Part shown: positions 19,901 to 30,810 of the stretch, in pieces | Layout of the letters: every line of letters begins with the position of its first letter | Position numbering within the stretch: the first letter of the stretch is position 1 | Source: Thermoanaerobaculia bacterium | GTDB lineage: Bacteria; Acidobacteriota; Thermoanaerobaculia; Multivoradales; JAHEKO01 | Direction of reading: 5' to 3' | Length of the DNA stretch: 64,000 nt | Assembly (NCBI GenBank): GCA_947259925.1 | Contig: CAMYOG010000015.1 | Location: 1-64,000 of the forward strand | Translations under genes and position numbers: made by a program | The notes under the pieces: generated by a model | The model's input: only the letters and a program-made list of their open reading frames with translations | Database searches by the model: none | What the model was told of the DNA's origin: nothing

Positions 19901-20741
19901 CGGGGTCGGTCTCCTTCACCTCGTCCGGCACCGGCATCCGATCGAGGATGTAGACCTGATCGAGGACGCCGAAGTCGACCGCCGGGGTAAGCCGGATCTC
20001 GTGAAACAGCTCGTCCCCCGGCCGCACCTCGACCACCTTGCCGATCGGTACCCCCCGCGGATAGATCCCGTCGATGCCCGCCGTCACGATCAGGTCGCCG
20101 ACCCGGACGTCGGCCTGGAGCGGAACGTAGCGAAAATCGAGCGAGCCCGGGCTGGAGCCCCGGACCACCCCCTGGCGACGCGTCCGTTCGACCATGCCAC
20201 CAACGCTGGCGGCGCGATCGGTGACCAGCTGCACCTTGGCGTAGGGCGCCGGGGCGACCACGACCCGGCCGACCAGGCCGTCGGCCGAGACCACCGCCTG
20301 GTTCCTGACCACGCTGGCGTCGCCCACGTACAGGAGCAGCGTCTGCAGCCACGAGGCGTGATCGATGTAGACGATGTCGGCGACCCGCAGGTGGCCGCGA
20401 GGTACCGCGGTGTAGTCGAGCGCGACCGCCAGGCGGTCGAGCTCCTGCTCGATACCGAGCGCTTCGACCCGCTCTCTGCGCAGCTGTTCCAGCTCGGTGC
20501 GCAGCTCGGCGTTCTCCTGCTCGAGGGTGGAGCGTAGACGCATGCCGTCGGTGGCCGACTCGACGAAGCCGGTGGTGGCGGCGACCGCGCGCGAGAACGG
20601 CGCCACCGAGCGAACGAAGAAGGCCTCGAGGCGACTCGAGCCGCTGGCGGTCTGCGCCTGGGCGCTCAGCAGCACCAGCTGCAGCGCCAGGACGGCGACC
20701 AGAAGCCAGCGAGAGCGCCGTTCGGCCACCGTTCCCGGCAT
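19887..20741 (-). CDS. mreC: Rod shape-determining protein MreC
   Basis: 284 residues. A short cytoplasmic N-terminus and one transmembrane helix (about 12-30) are followed by a coiled coil (about 70-100, LEQENAELRTELEQLRRE) and the periplasmic beta-domain with VSADGLVGRVV and KVQLVTDRAASVGGMVERT. It links MreB filaments to PBP2 in the periplasm. It lies 17 nt downstream of mreB and overlaps mreD by 14 nt. Confidence 0.93.
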   Translation of the reverse strand: MPGTVAERRSRWLLVAVLALQLVLLSAQAQTASGSSRLEAFFVRSVAPFSRAVAATTGFVESATDGMRLRSTLEQENAELRTELEQLRRERVEALGIEQELDRLAVALDYTAVPRGHLRVADIVYIDHASWLQTLLLYVGDASVVRNQAVVSADGLVGRVVVAPAPYAKVQLVTDRAASVGGMVERTRRQGVVRGSSPGSLDFRYVPLQADVRVGDLIVTAGIDGIYPRGVPIGKVVEVRPGDELFHEIRLTPAVDFGVLDQVYILDRMPVPDEVKETDPDAGG

Positions 20742-20758
20742 AGTCCTCTAGCCGATCA

Positions 20759-22979
<2,221 letters not shown>

Positions 22980-23004
22980 GCAGCGATCCGTTTTCGGGCA
23001 CGCG

Positions 23005-23010
23005 AATATA
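23005..23010 (-). promoter_or_regulatory. -10-like element TATATT upstream of the FecR-domain/mre operon
   Basis: In the 192-nt divergent spacer, minus-strand TATATT lies about 25 nt before ATG 22979. It is in an AT-rich patch that stands out from the GC-rich background. No clear -35 element was found. The spacer also carries a 7-bp hairpin (23137-23155) in the leader of the plus-strand gene. Confidence 0.35.
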
Positions 23011-23171
23011 GCACAAACTTTTTAGTTATCGTGGTTTGCGCCCGACGTGACGATCGCTTCCAGGAGCCTCGGCCGAGCCCCGGGAGAGGTTTTCCACCGG
23101 CGGTGGAGCCCGATTCCTGGTAGAGTCTCCGGTCGCTTCCGGCCCGCTGCCGGAACGCCAGGGGGCAACTC

Positions 23172-25109
23172 ATGCTGAAAGTCTTTCGCGACAACCTCAA
23201 ATACCTGAGCTGGGTTCTCTGGCTCGTGATCCTGGTCTTCGTCCTCTTCCTGTTCACGGACTTCGGGTCGATCCAGCCGACCGGTGGGGTCGACTCCTCG
23301 ACCGCCGCCCGCGTCGGCGACTACGAGATCAGCTACGGCGAGTTCGAGCAGGCCTACCGCCGGCAGGCGGCCCTGCTGGAACAGCGTTTCGGCAATCAGA
23401 TCGACCCCGAGACCGCCCGCCAACTGGGGCTCTACAACCAGGTGATGGAGTTCCTGATCTCCGAGAAGATCCTGCAGGCGGAGGGCGAGCGGATGGGAAT
23501 CGCGGTGTCGGACGAGGAGGTTCGGAACACGATCCTGCAGTACGACGTCTTCAAGAACGCGCAGGGCGACTTCGTCGGCCAGGAGACCTACCTGTCCATC
23601 CTGCGCAACGCGCGCCTGACTCCCGATGGGTTCGAGGAGTCGGTTCGGCAGGAGCTTCTGACCGATCGGGTGCGCAACATCCTCCAGCAGAACATCTTCG
23701 TCTCGGACTCCGAGGTCGAGGAGTCGTACCGCGAGGAGGTGGAGCGCGCCAAGATCCGCTTCGTCCGTCTGCCGACGAGTGGCTTCGCCGACCAGGTGAC
23801 CCTCGACGAGGCCGAGGTGGAGTCGTTCTTCGCCGACAACCGTCAGCAGTTCGAGATTCCGGAGCGGCGGGTTGCGGACTATCTGGCAATCGACCGGGGT
23901 CAGATCCAGTCGTCGCTCGAGATCACCGACGCGGAGGTCGCCTCCTACTACCGCGAGAACGAAGCCGATTACACGCGTGAAGAGCAGGTCCAGGCGCGTC
24001 ACATCCTGGTCCGGACCGGCCCCGACCGAACCGCCGATCAGGCGAAGGCGATCCTCGCGGAGGCGCGTAGCAGGATCGAGCGCGGCGAAGATTTCGGCGC
24101 GCTGGCCGCGGAGATCTCGGACGACCCGAGCTCGAAGTCCCGGGGCGGTGACCTCGGATCGTTCGGGCGGGGTCAGATGGTGCCGGCGTTCGAGGCGGCG
24201 GCTTTCGGGGCCTCGCCCGGCGAGCTGGTCGGCCCGGTGGAAACCAACTTCGGCATCCATCTGATCGAGGTACTCGGCAGGGCCGAGGGTGGAGTGCAGC
24301 CGCTCGACGAGGTTGCGACCAGTATTCGGAATCGACTCGCGCTCGAGCGCGCTCAGACGCTCGCCGAGACCACCGCGACCGAGCTCGGCGACCGGATCGC
24401 ACGCGAGGAGCTGACCGAGGTGGAAGAGCTGCGCGCGCTCGCCGATCAGGAGACCGGCGTGACGCTGCTGTCGACCGAGCCGTTCGGCAAGAGCGACTCG
24501 GTCGCCGGCGTCGGACGCTCGTCGGCGTTCACCTTTGCCGCCTTCGATCTCGCGGCCGGCGAGGTCTCCGACCCGGTCCAGATCCCGCGCGGCTGGGCGA
24601 TCATCCGTCTGGCCGAGATTCAGGAAGCTCATCTGCCGGAGCTCGACCAGGTCGAGGCCGATGTCCGCACCGCACTCCGCGAGAGCCGGCAGGTCGACCT
24701 CGCGATCGCCGCCCTGACCGAGGGACGCGACCGCGTGGCGACCGGCGGGACGCTCGACGAGCTGGCAGGGGATCTCGGGCTGGAGGTCGAAGAGAGTGAG
24801 GAGTTCCCTCTCAACGGCGCGATCGGCTCGCTCGGTCCCAACCCGCAGGTGGCACGCGCGGCGCTGGCCCTCGACGAAGGCGACGTCGGAGGACCGATCG
24901 CCGATCTGCAGGGCGCGGTGCTTTTCGAGGTGGTCGGCCGGCACCGTTTCGATCCGGCGACCTTCGAACAGGAGAAGGGCTCGACCCACGCGCGACTGGT
25001 CGACCAACGGGCCGCCGAGATCCTGAGCGCCCTGATCGCGGCTCGCCGTGACGAGATGGGTGTGGTCTACGACCCGTCGTTCTTCGACAACTTCCAGTCC
25101 CAGGGCTAG
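23172..25109 (+). CDS. PpiD/SurA-like membrane-anchored peptidyl-prolyl isomerase chaperone
   Basis: 645 residues. One N-terminal transmembrane helix (about 12-30) anchors a periplasmic SurA-N-like chaperone region (about 45-230). A parvulin rotamase domain follows at about 272-370, with ARHILVRTG, DPSSKSRGGDLGSFGRGQMVPAF and VETNFGIHLIEVL. The topology and length match PpiD, which works at the SecYEG exit. GGGGG lies about 7 nt before ATG 23172. A TAGAGT at 23121-23126 could be a -10 box giving a leader of about 40 nt. It is followed 29 nt later by ruvA. Confidence 0.9.
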   Translation: MLKVFRDNLKYLSWVLWLVILVFVLFLFTDFGSIQPTGGVDSSTAARVGDYEISYGEFEQAYRRQAALLEQRFGNQIDPETARQLGLYNQVMEFLISEKILQAEGERMGIAVSDEEVRNTILQYDVFKNAQGDFVGQETYLSILRNARLTPDGFEESVRQELLTDRVRNILQQNIFVSDSEVEESYREEVERAKIRFVRLPTSGFADQVTLDEAEVESFFADNRQQFEIPERRVADYLAIDRGQIQSSLEITDAEVASYYRENEADYTREEQVQARHILVRTGPDRTADQAKAILAEARSRIERGEDFGALAAEISDDPSSKSRGGDLGSFGRGQMVPAFEAAAFGASPGELVGPVETNFGIHLIEVLGRAEGGVQPLDEVATSIRNRLALERAQTLAETTATELGDRIAREELTEVEELRALADQETGVTLLSTEPFGKSDSVAGVGRSSAFTFAAFDLAAGEVSDPVQIPRGWAIIRLAEIQEAHLPELDQVEADVRTALRESRQVDLAIAALTEGRDRVATGGTLDELAGDLGLEVEESEEFPLNGAIGSLGPNPQVARAALALDEGDVGGPIADLQGAVLFEVVGRHRFDPATFEQEKGSTHARLVDQRAAEILSALIAARRDEMGVVYDPSFFDNFQSQG

Positions 25110-25138
25110 GACCGACCTGCCCATCTACGGACCGGCCT

Positions 25139-25732
25139 ATGATCGGCTATCTGCAGGGTCGTCTCCTCGAGATCACGCCGGAGAGTGCCTTGCTCGACGT
25201 CCGGGGCGTCGGCTACGAGGTGCACATCCCGCTCTCCACCTACACGGAGATCAAGCGGCGCTCGGGTGAAAGCCCGGTCGGCCTCTATATCTACACGCAT
25301 CTGCGCGAAGGGGCGCTCGAGCTCTTCGGCTTCTACACCGCGCGCGAGAAGATCCTGTTCGAGAAGTTGATCGCGGTCGGCGGCATCGGCCCGAAGCTGG
25401 CGCGCGTGATCCTCTCCGGGATGGCGGCCGACGACCTGCTCGCCGCGCTCGCCGCCGGCGACCTGGTCCGCCTCTGCACCATTCCGGGGGTCGGCAAGAA
25501 GAGCGCCGAGCGGATGGTGCTGGAGCTCAAGGACAAGCTGCAGGAGCTGATGGTCGATCTGCCCGAGCGGCCGGCCGCGAGCCCCAGCGACGACCTGGTC
25601 CTGGCGCTCGTCAACCTCGGCTACAAAGCCGCCGAGGCGGAGCGCGCGGTCGCCAAGTCGCGCGAGGCCGACCCGGAGGCGGAGTTCGAGGAGCTCCTGC
25701 GCGCCAGCTTGAAGGTCCTGTCGCGCGCCTAG
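25139..25732 (+). CDS. ruvA: Holliday junction branch migration protein RuvA
   Basis: 197 residues. Domain I starts MIGYLQGRLLEITPESALLDVRGVGYEV. Two helix-hairpin-helix motifs follow, GGIGPKLARVILSGM and IPGVGKKSAERMVLELKDKL, and then the flexible domain III (VLALVNLGYKAAEAERAV). It binds four-way junctions and loads RuvB. Its stop shares the CTAG at 25729-25732 with the stop of the convergent gene. ruvB is about 1.45 kb downstream, separated by an opposite-strand gene, so ruvA and ruvB are not a single operon. ruvC is not in the window. Confidence 0.97.
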   Translation: MIGYLQGRLLEITPESALLDVRGVGYEVHIPLSTYTEIKRRSGESPVGLYIYTHLREGALELFGFYTAREKILFEKLIAVGGIGPKLARVILSGMAADDLLAALAAGDLVRLCTIPGVGKKSAERMVLELKDKLQELMVDLPERPAASPSDDLVLALVNLGYKAAEAERAVAKSREADPEAEFEELLRASLKVLSRA

Positions 25733-26640
25733 GACGAGCTGCCGGAGCTCGATTCCGACTCGTCGACCGGCGTCCATCCGATAGCGATCCAGGGCTTGCC
25801 CCGCTCGTACACGACGCGCTCGCCGCCGAGCCGTGCGATGCGTGCTTCGATCGCCTCGACCAGCTTCTCCCGCCGGACCAGCAGGGCGCGTAGCTCGCTC
25901 TTGCCCAGATAGGGCTCCAGCCGTCCGCGGACCTCGCGCTCGTCGAGGGCTCGCAGTCCCGCCCAGAGCTCCTTCGAGATCGAGCTGATCCGCTCCGGAT
26001 AGGGCAGCTGCCGATCCTGTCCGAAGCTCCGGGTGTGATCGATCAGCCAGAGATTCCAGGCCTCGTCGATCAGGGTGTTGCCGGTGTTGCGATCGATGTT
26101 GTTGATCAGGTTGTCGAACACCCACTGATCCGCTTTCTGTTGATTCCAGTCGACCCGGTCGGGCGGATCCAGCGATCTCTCGCGGCGCTGCTGCTCGGTC
26201 ACGGCGTTCTCGATCCAGAGCTGCACCGAGCCGACTCGGCCGTCCACCTCGCGCAGCGCCGTCGGCGGCACGCCCTCGAGCCCGAGCAACTGACTCAGCT
26301 CGTATGCCGCGACCTGGCTTTTATGGCTGTCGATCAGGAAGTGGGCGAGCTGGCCGTTGCGGAGCCGTTTCACCTTTCGCTCGCGCCGATCGATTTGGTG
26401 GTATACGGCATGGGCGCGCACGCCGTCGCGCTCGAGCACCAGCTTCTTCGGCCTGGTGATGCCGGTCGACAGCTCTTTCCAGGAGACCACGCGGGCGTTC
26501 GCCAGGAAGTCGACGGCCTCCGCCGCGGTCTCGAAGGGAAGTCGTTTGCCACCGGCGCCGAGCCATACGCGCTCAGCAGGAGGCGCGGCCGTCGCGGCGC
26601 TCACCAGGAGCAGGGCCAGGAGCAGGCAGAGTCTCTTCAC
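25729..26640 (-). CDS. Secreted kinase-fold protein (PI3/PI4-kinase/Fam20-like catalytic region)
   Basis: 303 residues starting at GTG 26640. An export signal comes first (MKRLCLLLALLLVSAATA). The core has kinase-like motifs: AAYELSQLLGLEGVPP (candidate alpha-C Glu 114), FDNLINNIDRNTGN (177-188, catalytic-loop-like NxDRNxxN) and LWLIDHTRSF (Asp 201, metal-binding DFG-like). This pattern is seen in the PI3/PI4-kinase-like and Fam20/CotH-like families. The tail is Ser/Glu-rich (DESESSSGSSS). A secreted protein with these residues would need ATP outside the cytoplasm or may be a non-kinase derivative. Its stop overlaps that of ruvA through a shared CTAG. Confidence 0.6.
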   Translation of the reverse strand: MKRLCLLLALLLVSAATAAPPAERVWLGAGGKRLPFETAAEAVDFLANARVVSWKELSTGITRPKKLVLERDGVRAHAVYHQIDRRERKVKRLRNGQLAHFLIDSHKSQVAAYELSQLLGLEGVPPTALREVDGRVGSVQLWIENAVTEQQRRERSLDPPDRVDWNQQKADQWVFDNLINNIDRNTGNTLIDEAWNLWLIDHTRSFGQDRQLPYPERISSISKELWAGLRALDEREVRGRLEPYLGKSELRALLVRREKLVEAIEARIARLGGERVVYERGKPWIAIGWTPVDESESSSGSSS

Positions 26641-27163
26641 GTTCCCTGAGTCCTGTACGGCGTCGATGTCTGAGAGTTGCGCCGTCGACACCTGATGGAA
26701 TCGTCCATGCGTGCCACGCGGCGGCACTCGAAAAGGCGTCGACGGGCGCGCCCGGATGGCCACCGACGGCTTCAAATGCAGATCGATGCCGTTCGGGAGA
26801 GGCAGTTGATCACGCAACTCGAGGCCAGGAAAGGTCACGTCGAAGACGGAGTGGGCGCACCCGCCGACGAACTCTCATCGCCTTGATCTCGTCAGCGTCC
26901 GGACTTTCGACTACCGCGTAGACGCTTCGACCGGATCGCGTCTCAGTCTCCCAGCGTCGAGCCACGCCTACCACGTCCGCACAGATCGTCCGACCCCTGC
27001 CCGAACGGGTCGTTCGCCCTACCCCTCACCAGCGGCCGACCAGGCGCACGCTTGTCAGGCCGAAGCGATCCGCCTCCGCCGCGAGCTGGGCGCGTTTTCG
27101 CTCGGCACCGAGGCCCGCGCCACCGACCTCTGGGCGCGCGCGTCGGCGCCTGAGGGCGCCGGG
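26641..27163. other. Non-coding interval between the secreted kinase-like gene and ruvB
   Basis: About 520 nt with no convincing reading frame on either strand: short frames only, no ribosome binding site with a plausible product. I see no repeat or terminator. It could hold decayed coding sequence or divergent regulatory DNA; nothing more can be supported. Confidence 0.4.
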
Positions 27164-27169
27164 TACAAT
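27164..27169 (+). promoter_or_regulatory. -10-like element TACAAT 7 nt before ruvB
   Basis: TACAAT at 27164-27169 is followed by 7 nt and the ATG of ruvB at 27177, with no Shine-Dalgarno sequence. This suggests a leaderless or near-leaderless mRNA. No good -35 box is visible. Confidence 0.4.
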
Positions 27170-27176
27170 CGCTCCG

Positions 27177-28202
27177 ATGCCGAAGGACGGCTCCCTCCTC
27201 TCGCGCGCCGCCGACAGCGAAGACCGCGGCGTCGAAGCCTCCCTGCGACCGCGCGATCTGACCGAGTTCATCGGCCAGACGAAGCTGGTCGAGAAGCTGC
27301 GGGTCTTCATGCAGGCGGCGACGGAGCGCCAGGAGAGCCTCGATCACGTGCTGCTGTTCGGTCCTCCCGGCCTCGGCAAGACCTCCCTGGCGCACATCAT
27401 CTCGAACGAGATGGGAGCGCCTCTGCGCACGACCTCGGGGCCAGTCCTGGAGCGCGCCGGCGACCTGGCGGCAGTACTCACCAACCTCGAGCCCGGAGCG
27501 CTCCTGTTCATCGACGAGATCCACCGGCTGGGGCCGACGGTCGAAGAGATCCTCTATCCGGCGCTCGAGGACTTCCACATCGATCTGGTCATCGGCCAGG
27601 GCCCAGCGGCCCGGACGATGAAGCTCGAGCTGCCCCGGTTCACCCTGGTGGGCGCCACCACACGGGCCGGTCTGATCACGGCACCGCTGCGCGCGCGCTT
27701 CGGCATCGTCAGCCGGCTCGACTTCTACCAGCCGGAAGATCTGTCGCGAATCGTCCAACGCTCCGGCGGGCTACTCGACATCGAGGTCGACGCCGAGGGC
27801 GCCGACGAGATCGCCGGCCGCAGCCGCGGAACTCCCCGGATCGCCAATCGCCTCCTGCGCCGCGTGCGTGACTACGCCCAGGTGCACGGCGAGGGTCGGA
27901 TCGACCGCGACGCAGCTCGCCATGCGCTCGAGCAGCTCGAGGTCGACGAGCGTGGGTTCGACGAGGTCGACCGCAAGATCCTCATGACCCTGATCGACCA
28001 CTATGCCGGGGGGCCGGCGGGCATCCAGGCGATCGCCGCGGCGGTCGGCGAGGACCGCGGCACCCTCGAGGATCTCTACGAGCCGTACCTGATCCAGGAG
28101 GGCTTTCTCCAGCGGACCTCGCGCGGTCGGGTCGCAACCCGTCGCGCCTACGAACATCTGGGCGTCAGTCCACCCCCTGGCCAGGCGGGTGTTCTCTTCT
28201 AG
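27177..28202 (+). CDS. ruvB: Holliday junction helicase RuvB
   Basis: 341 residues, normal length. Walker A is [10 protein letters not shown] and Walker B is LFIDEIHRL. Sensor region [18 protein letters not shown] and the C-terminal winged helix ([17 protein letters not shown]) are present. It is the AAA+ motor that drives branch migration with RuvA. The start has no Shine-Dalgarno sequence but a TACAAT 7 nt upstream. The lipid kinase gene begins 30 nt after the stop. Confidence 0.97.
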   Translation: MPKDGSLLSRAADSEDRGVEASLRPRDLTEFIGQTKLVEKLRVFMQAATERQESLDHVLLFGPPGLGKTSLAHIISNEMGAPLRTTSGPVLERAGDLAAVLTNLEPGALLFIDEIHRLGPTVEEILYPALEDFHIDLVIGQGPAARTMKLELPRFTLVGATTRAGLITAPLRARFGIVSRLDFYQPEDLSRIVQRSGGLLDIEVDAEGADEIAGRSRGTPRIANRLLRRVRDYAQVHGEGRIDRDAARHALEQLEVDERGFDEVDRKILMTLIDHYAGGPAGIQAIAAAVGEDRGTLEDLYEPYLIQEGFLQRTSRGRVATRRAYEHLGVSPPPGQAGVLF

Positions 28203-28232
28203 CGGCTGTTGGTCGCGCGCCCTGCCGGCGGA

Positions 28233-29105
28233 ATGCGCTCAGCCGTCCTGATCCACAACCCCGCCGCCGGCCGCGGCCGAGCAGGTGTGCTGGTCGACTC
28301 GATCCTTCAGCGACTCCGTGCGAGCTCCTACGACACCGAAGCCTGGCCGACAACCGGTCCGGGCTCGGCGACGGCCCAGGCGGGCGAAGCGGCCGATGCC
28401 GGGTTCGATGTCGTCTTCGCCTACGGTGGCGATGGCACGCTGCGCGAGGCCGCGGGCGGTCTGCTCGGCAAGCACACGGCACTCGGCTTCATCCCCGGAG
28501 GCACGATCAACGTCAACGCCCTCACGTTCGGCCTACCGGGGCGCCCGCTCCTTGCCGCCGAGGCGTTCGGCCGGGCTCGAATCGAGGAGTTCGACGTCGG
28601 TCTCTGCAACGACGAGCCGTTCCTGATGCAGGCGTCGGCGGGGATCGATGCCGAGATGATCGCTCGCCTGAGCTCGAAGCTGAAGCGGACGATCGCCGGC
28701 GGCTCCGCGATCGTCGCCGGGATCGGCGCACTCGCCTCCTACCGCTATCCGCGTCTCGAGGTGACCGCCGACGGCGAGGATCTCGACGGCAGCCTGGCCG
28801 TGGTCTCCAACATTCCCTTCTACGGCGGCCACTGGCAGATCCAACCGGGCGCCAGGACCGACGACCGCAAGCTCGACCTGGTTCTCTTCCGCGGCCGCGG
28901 GCGCTTCGCGACCCTCGGCTTCGCACTCGGTCTGGTCGTTCGCCGGCATCTCGAGCGCGGAGACGTCGAAACCCGTCGCGTAGAGCAGGTCGAGCTTCGT
29001 GGTCCCGCCGAGCTGCCGATGCAGATCGACGGCGACGTGCTGCGCGACGGGCCTCCCGCTCTCATCCGGCTGGCTAGGGATCGGCTGCGAGTGCTGACGT
29101 TGTAG
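28233..29105 (+). CDS. Diacylglycerol-kinase-type lipid kinase (YegS/DagK family)
   Basis: About 290 residues. The N-terminal DAGK catalytic domain has [11 protein letters not shown] (about 7-17), the nucleotide motif [14 protein letters not shown] and PGGTINVNA, the family's PxGTxNxxA position. The C-terminal beta-sandwich includes [16 protein letters not shown] and a final [18 protein letters not shown], where the family has a conserved DGE-like motif. It phosphorylates diacylglycerol, sphingoid or related lipids at the inner membrane. ATG 28233 is chosen; TTG 28209 is a possible extension. Its 3' end overlaps the convergent transporter gene by 32 nt. Confidence 0.85.
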   Translation: MRSAVLIHNPAAGRGRAGVLVDSILQRLRASSYDTEAWPTTGPGSATAQAGEAADAGFDVVFAYGGDGTLREAAGGLLGKHTALGFIPGGTINVNALTFGLPGRPLLAAEAFGRARIEEFDVGLCNDEPFLMQASAGIDAEMIARLSSKLKRTIAGGSAIVAGIGALASYRYPRLEVTADGEDLDGSLAVVSNIPFYGGHWQIQPGARTDDRKLDLVLFRGRGRFATLGFALGLVVRRHLERGDVETRRVEQVELRGPAELPMQIDGDVLRDGPPALIRLARDRLRVLTL

Positions 29106-30318
29106 CGCGCGCTCGGCGCAGAGGTATCAACAGGCCCAGGTAGGCCACCGACAGAACGAATGCCAGCCCGAAGATGAAGCTGTAGGACGTTGCGTCGGTG
29201 ATCACGCCCGAGATCCAGGCCGCCGGCTGCTTGCCCCACACCTCGATCGCGGCCAGCAGCGTGTAGTGGGTGGCGCCGATCCGCCGGTCGACTCGGCTCA
29301 TCATGAACGCGAACATCGCGGTCGTCAGCGCCCCGCCGAAGAAGTGCTCGGCACAGGTGACGGCGATGACCTTGGCCTCGGTCGGAGTGACCACCGAGAG
29401 CCACCATTCTCCCGCCACCGGAATCGCCCGCAGCACCGCGGTCATGCCGACCGCGCGCAGCAGGTCGATGCGGCTCGCCAGAAAGCCGCCGGCGACCGAC
29501 CCGGCGATCGAGAACAGCATGCCCCAGGTGCCGACCCACAAGCCGATCTGCTCGCGCCCGAAGCCCGCATCGTAGAGGAAGGGCTTGAACATCGTGTCCG
29601 CCATGTTCTCGCCCAACTTGTAGGTGGCGATGAAGATGAGCAGCCAGCCGGCGCCCGGAACCGTGAGCCAACGCTCGAGCAGCCGCAAGATCGCCCTGAT
29701 GCTCGGGTGATTGCGCACCCGCGCGGCACTGCCGGCCGTGTGCTGCCGCTCGTTGTAGCTGAGCGTCACCGCCGTCGACGCGCCGACCAGCAGCGTCATG
29801 GCGATGAACAGTCCCTCCCAGCCGATCCGGCCGCTCGCCCAGACCAGCAGACCGCCGCCGGTGAGCATGCCGACCTTGTAGCCGACGACCTGCGCGATGT
29901 TCCCCTTGCCGAGCTCACGCTCGGCCAGCAGATCGACCGCCAGCCCGTCGACCGCGATGTCCATGGTCGCTGCGCACAGGTTCATGATCAGCACCAGGAC
30001 CAGGAGCGGCGTCAGCTGCTCCTCGGGGTTCGCGTAGGCGGCCAGGGCGGTGCTGACCGCCAGCGCGAACTGGAGCGGCACGATCCACGATCGGCGGCGA
30101 CCGAAGCGCTCCGAGCCGTAGCGATCGACCAACGGAGCCCAGAAGATCTTGAGCATCCACGGGATCGCCAGCGCGGTCGCGAGGCCGATGCCGGTGAGCG
30201 ACATGCCGGCCGACCGCAGGTAGACCGGCAAAGCGGTCGCTTGAAAGCCGAACGGCAAGCCCTGGACGAAGTAGAGCGCCCAGAGAATCGTCAGCTTGCG
30301 GGGGAGACCCTGGGCCAT
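29074..30318 (-). CDS. AmpG/PAT-type major facilitator superfamily transporter
   Basis: 414 residues with about 12 hydrophobic segments. The N-terminus [30 protein letters not shown] and the [15 protein letters not shown] loop after TM2 resemble AmpG and the acetyl-CoA/peptide transporter branch of the superfamily. AmpG imports anhydro-muropeptides for wall recycling, so a muropeptide substrate is plausible but inferred. ATG 30318 has a TATCCT hexamer 9 nt upstream and no Shine-Dalgarno sequence. Its end overlaps the lipid kinase gene tail to tail. Confidence 0.75.
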   Translation of the reverse strand: MAQGLPRKLTILWALYFVQGLPFGFQATALPVYLRSAGMSLTGIGLATALAIPWMLKIFWAPLVDRYGSERFGRRRSWIVPLQFALAVSTALAAYANPEEQLTPLLVLVLIMNLCAATMDIAVDGLAVDLLAERELGKGNIAQVVGYKVGMLTGGGLLVWASGRIGWEGLFIAMTLLVGASTAVTLSYNERQHTAGSAARVRNHPSIRAILRLLERWLTVPGAGWLLIFIATYKLGENMADTMFKPFLYDAGFGREQIGLWVGTWGMLFSIAGSVAGGFLASRIDLLRAVGMTAVLRAIPVAGEWWLSVVTPTEAKVIAVTCAEHFFGGALTTAMFAFMMSRVDRRIGATHYTLLAAIEVWGKQPAAWISGVITDATSYSFIFGLAFVLSVAYLGLLIPLRRARATTSALAADP

Positions 30319-30327
30319 CGCCGAGGA

Positions 30328-30333
30328 AGGATA
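30328..30333 (-). promoter_or_regulatory. -10-like element TATCCT 9 nt before the MFS transporter
   Basis: Minus-strand TATCCT is followed by 9 nt and ATG 30318, with no Shine-Dalgarno sequence. It fits the short-leader arrangement seen at several genes in this window; the hexamer itself is a 4/6 match to the consensus. Confidence 0.25.
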
Positions 30334-30382
30334 CCTAACGCCCGACGCTCACTGGCCGCGCGGCCGACACCCGGCCCACGCC

Positions 30383-30772
30383 TCAGGAGGCTTTTTCGAG
30401 TACCTGAATGCTCGTGATCTGCCCGTCGTCCGTCCGGTAGGTCACCTTCAGGGTCTGGCCCGCCTCCAGATCGCTGAACTGGAGCTTCCGCCGGCCGTCG
30501 AAGTCCTTCTTGCGCCGCGCCGTCAGCTTGGTCTTCTCGGAGAGGACGACCACGTGGGTCTTCTCGGAGCTCGGGTCGTAGAGGTAGAGCCGGTCGGGCT
30601 CGTTCTCTACCCTACGCACGGTGAGCTTGGCGCTGGCGGTGACCTCGCTCGGGTCGAGGCCCTCGCTGCCCCCGGCCCTGGCGCTGGGAGACGTCGAGCC
30701 GGACGCCGCTACCGGCAGGGCGATCAGGGCGGTCAGACAGAGGCTCGGGATCAGCTTGTGGATGCTATTCAT
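30383..30772 (-). CDS. Small secreted protein of unknown function
   Basis: 129 residues with a signal peptide (MNSIHKLIPSLCLTALIALPVAASG), a Ser/Ala/Gly-rich linker and one compact beta-rich domain ending FSDLEAGQTLKVTYRTDDGQITSIQVLEKAS. The end resembles the small beta-barrel domain (strong Gly turn, V-x-Y strand) seen in DUF5666-like secreted proteins. CGGAGA lies about 6 nt before ATG 30772. It is 64 nt upstream of the transporter gene on the same strand. Role unknown. Confidence 0.6.
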   Translation of the reverse strand: MNSIHKLIPSLCLTALIALPVAASGSTSPSARAGGSEGLDPSEVTASAKLTVRRVENEPDRLYLYDPSSEKTHVVVLSEKTKLTARRKKDFDGRRKLQFSDLEAGQTLKVTYRTDDGQITSIQVLEKAS

Positions 30773-30810
30773 GGCGGTCTCCGGTCGGGTGCTGGCCGGT
30801 ATTCTATCCT

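Noticed and set aside
23137-23155. TTCCGGC/GCCGGAA hairpin in the PpiD-like leader
   Set aside because: Only a 7-bp stem in a GC-rich region with no T-run or conserved partner; too weak to call a regulatory element.
23022-25124. 700-codon minus-strand frame opposite the PpiD-like gene
   Set aside because: Antisense shadow; no recognisable domain and no ribosome binding site, while the plus-strand frame has a parvulin domain.
26943-27310. Minus-strand tail ending in TSVRLVGRW near the start of ruvB
   Set aside because: It looks briefly protein-like but overlaps the ruvB start, has no start codon with a ribosome binding site and no family match; left as non-coding.
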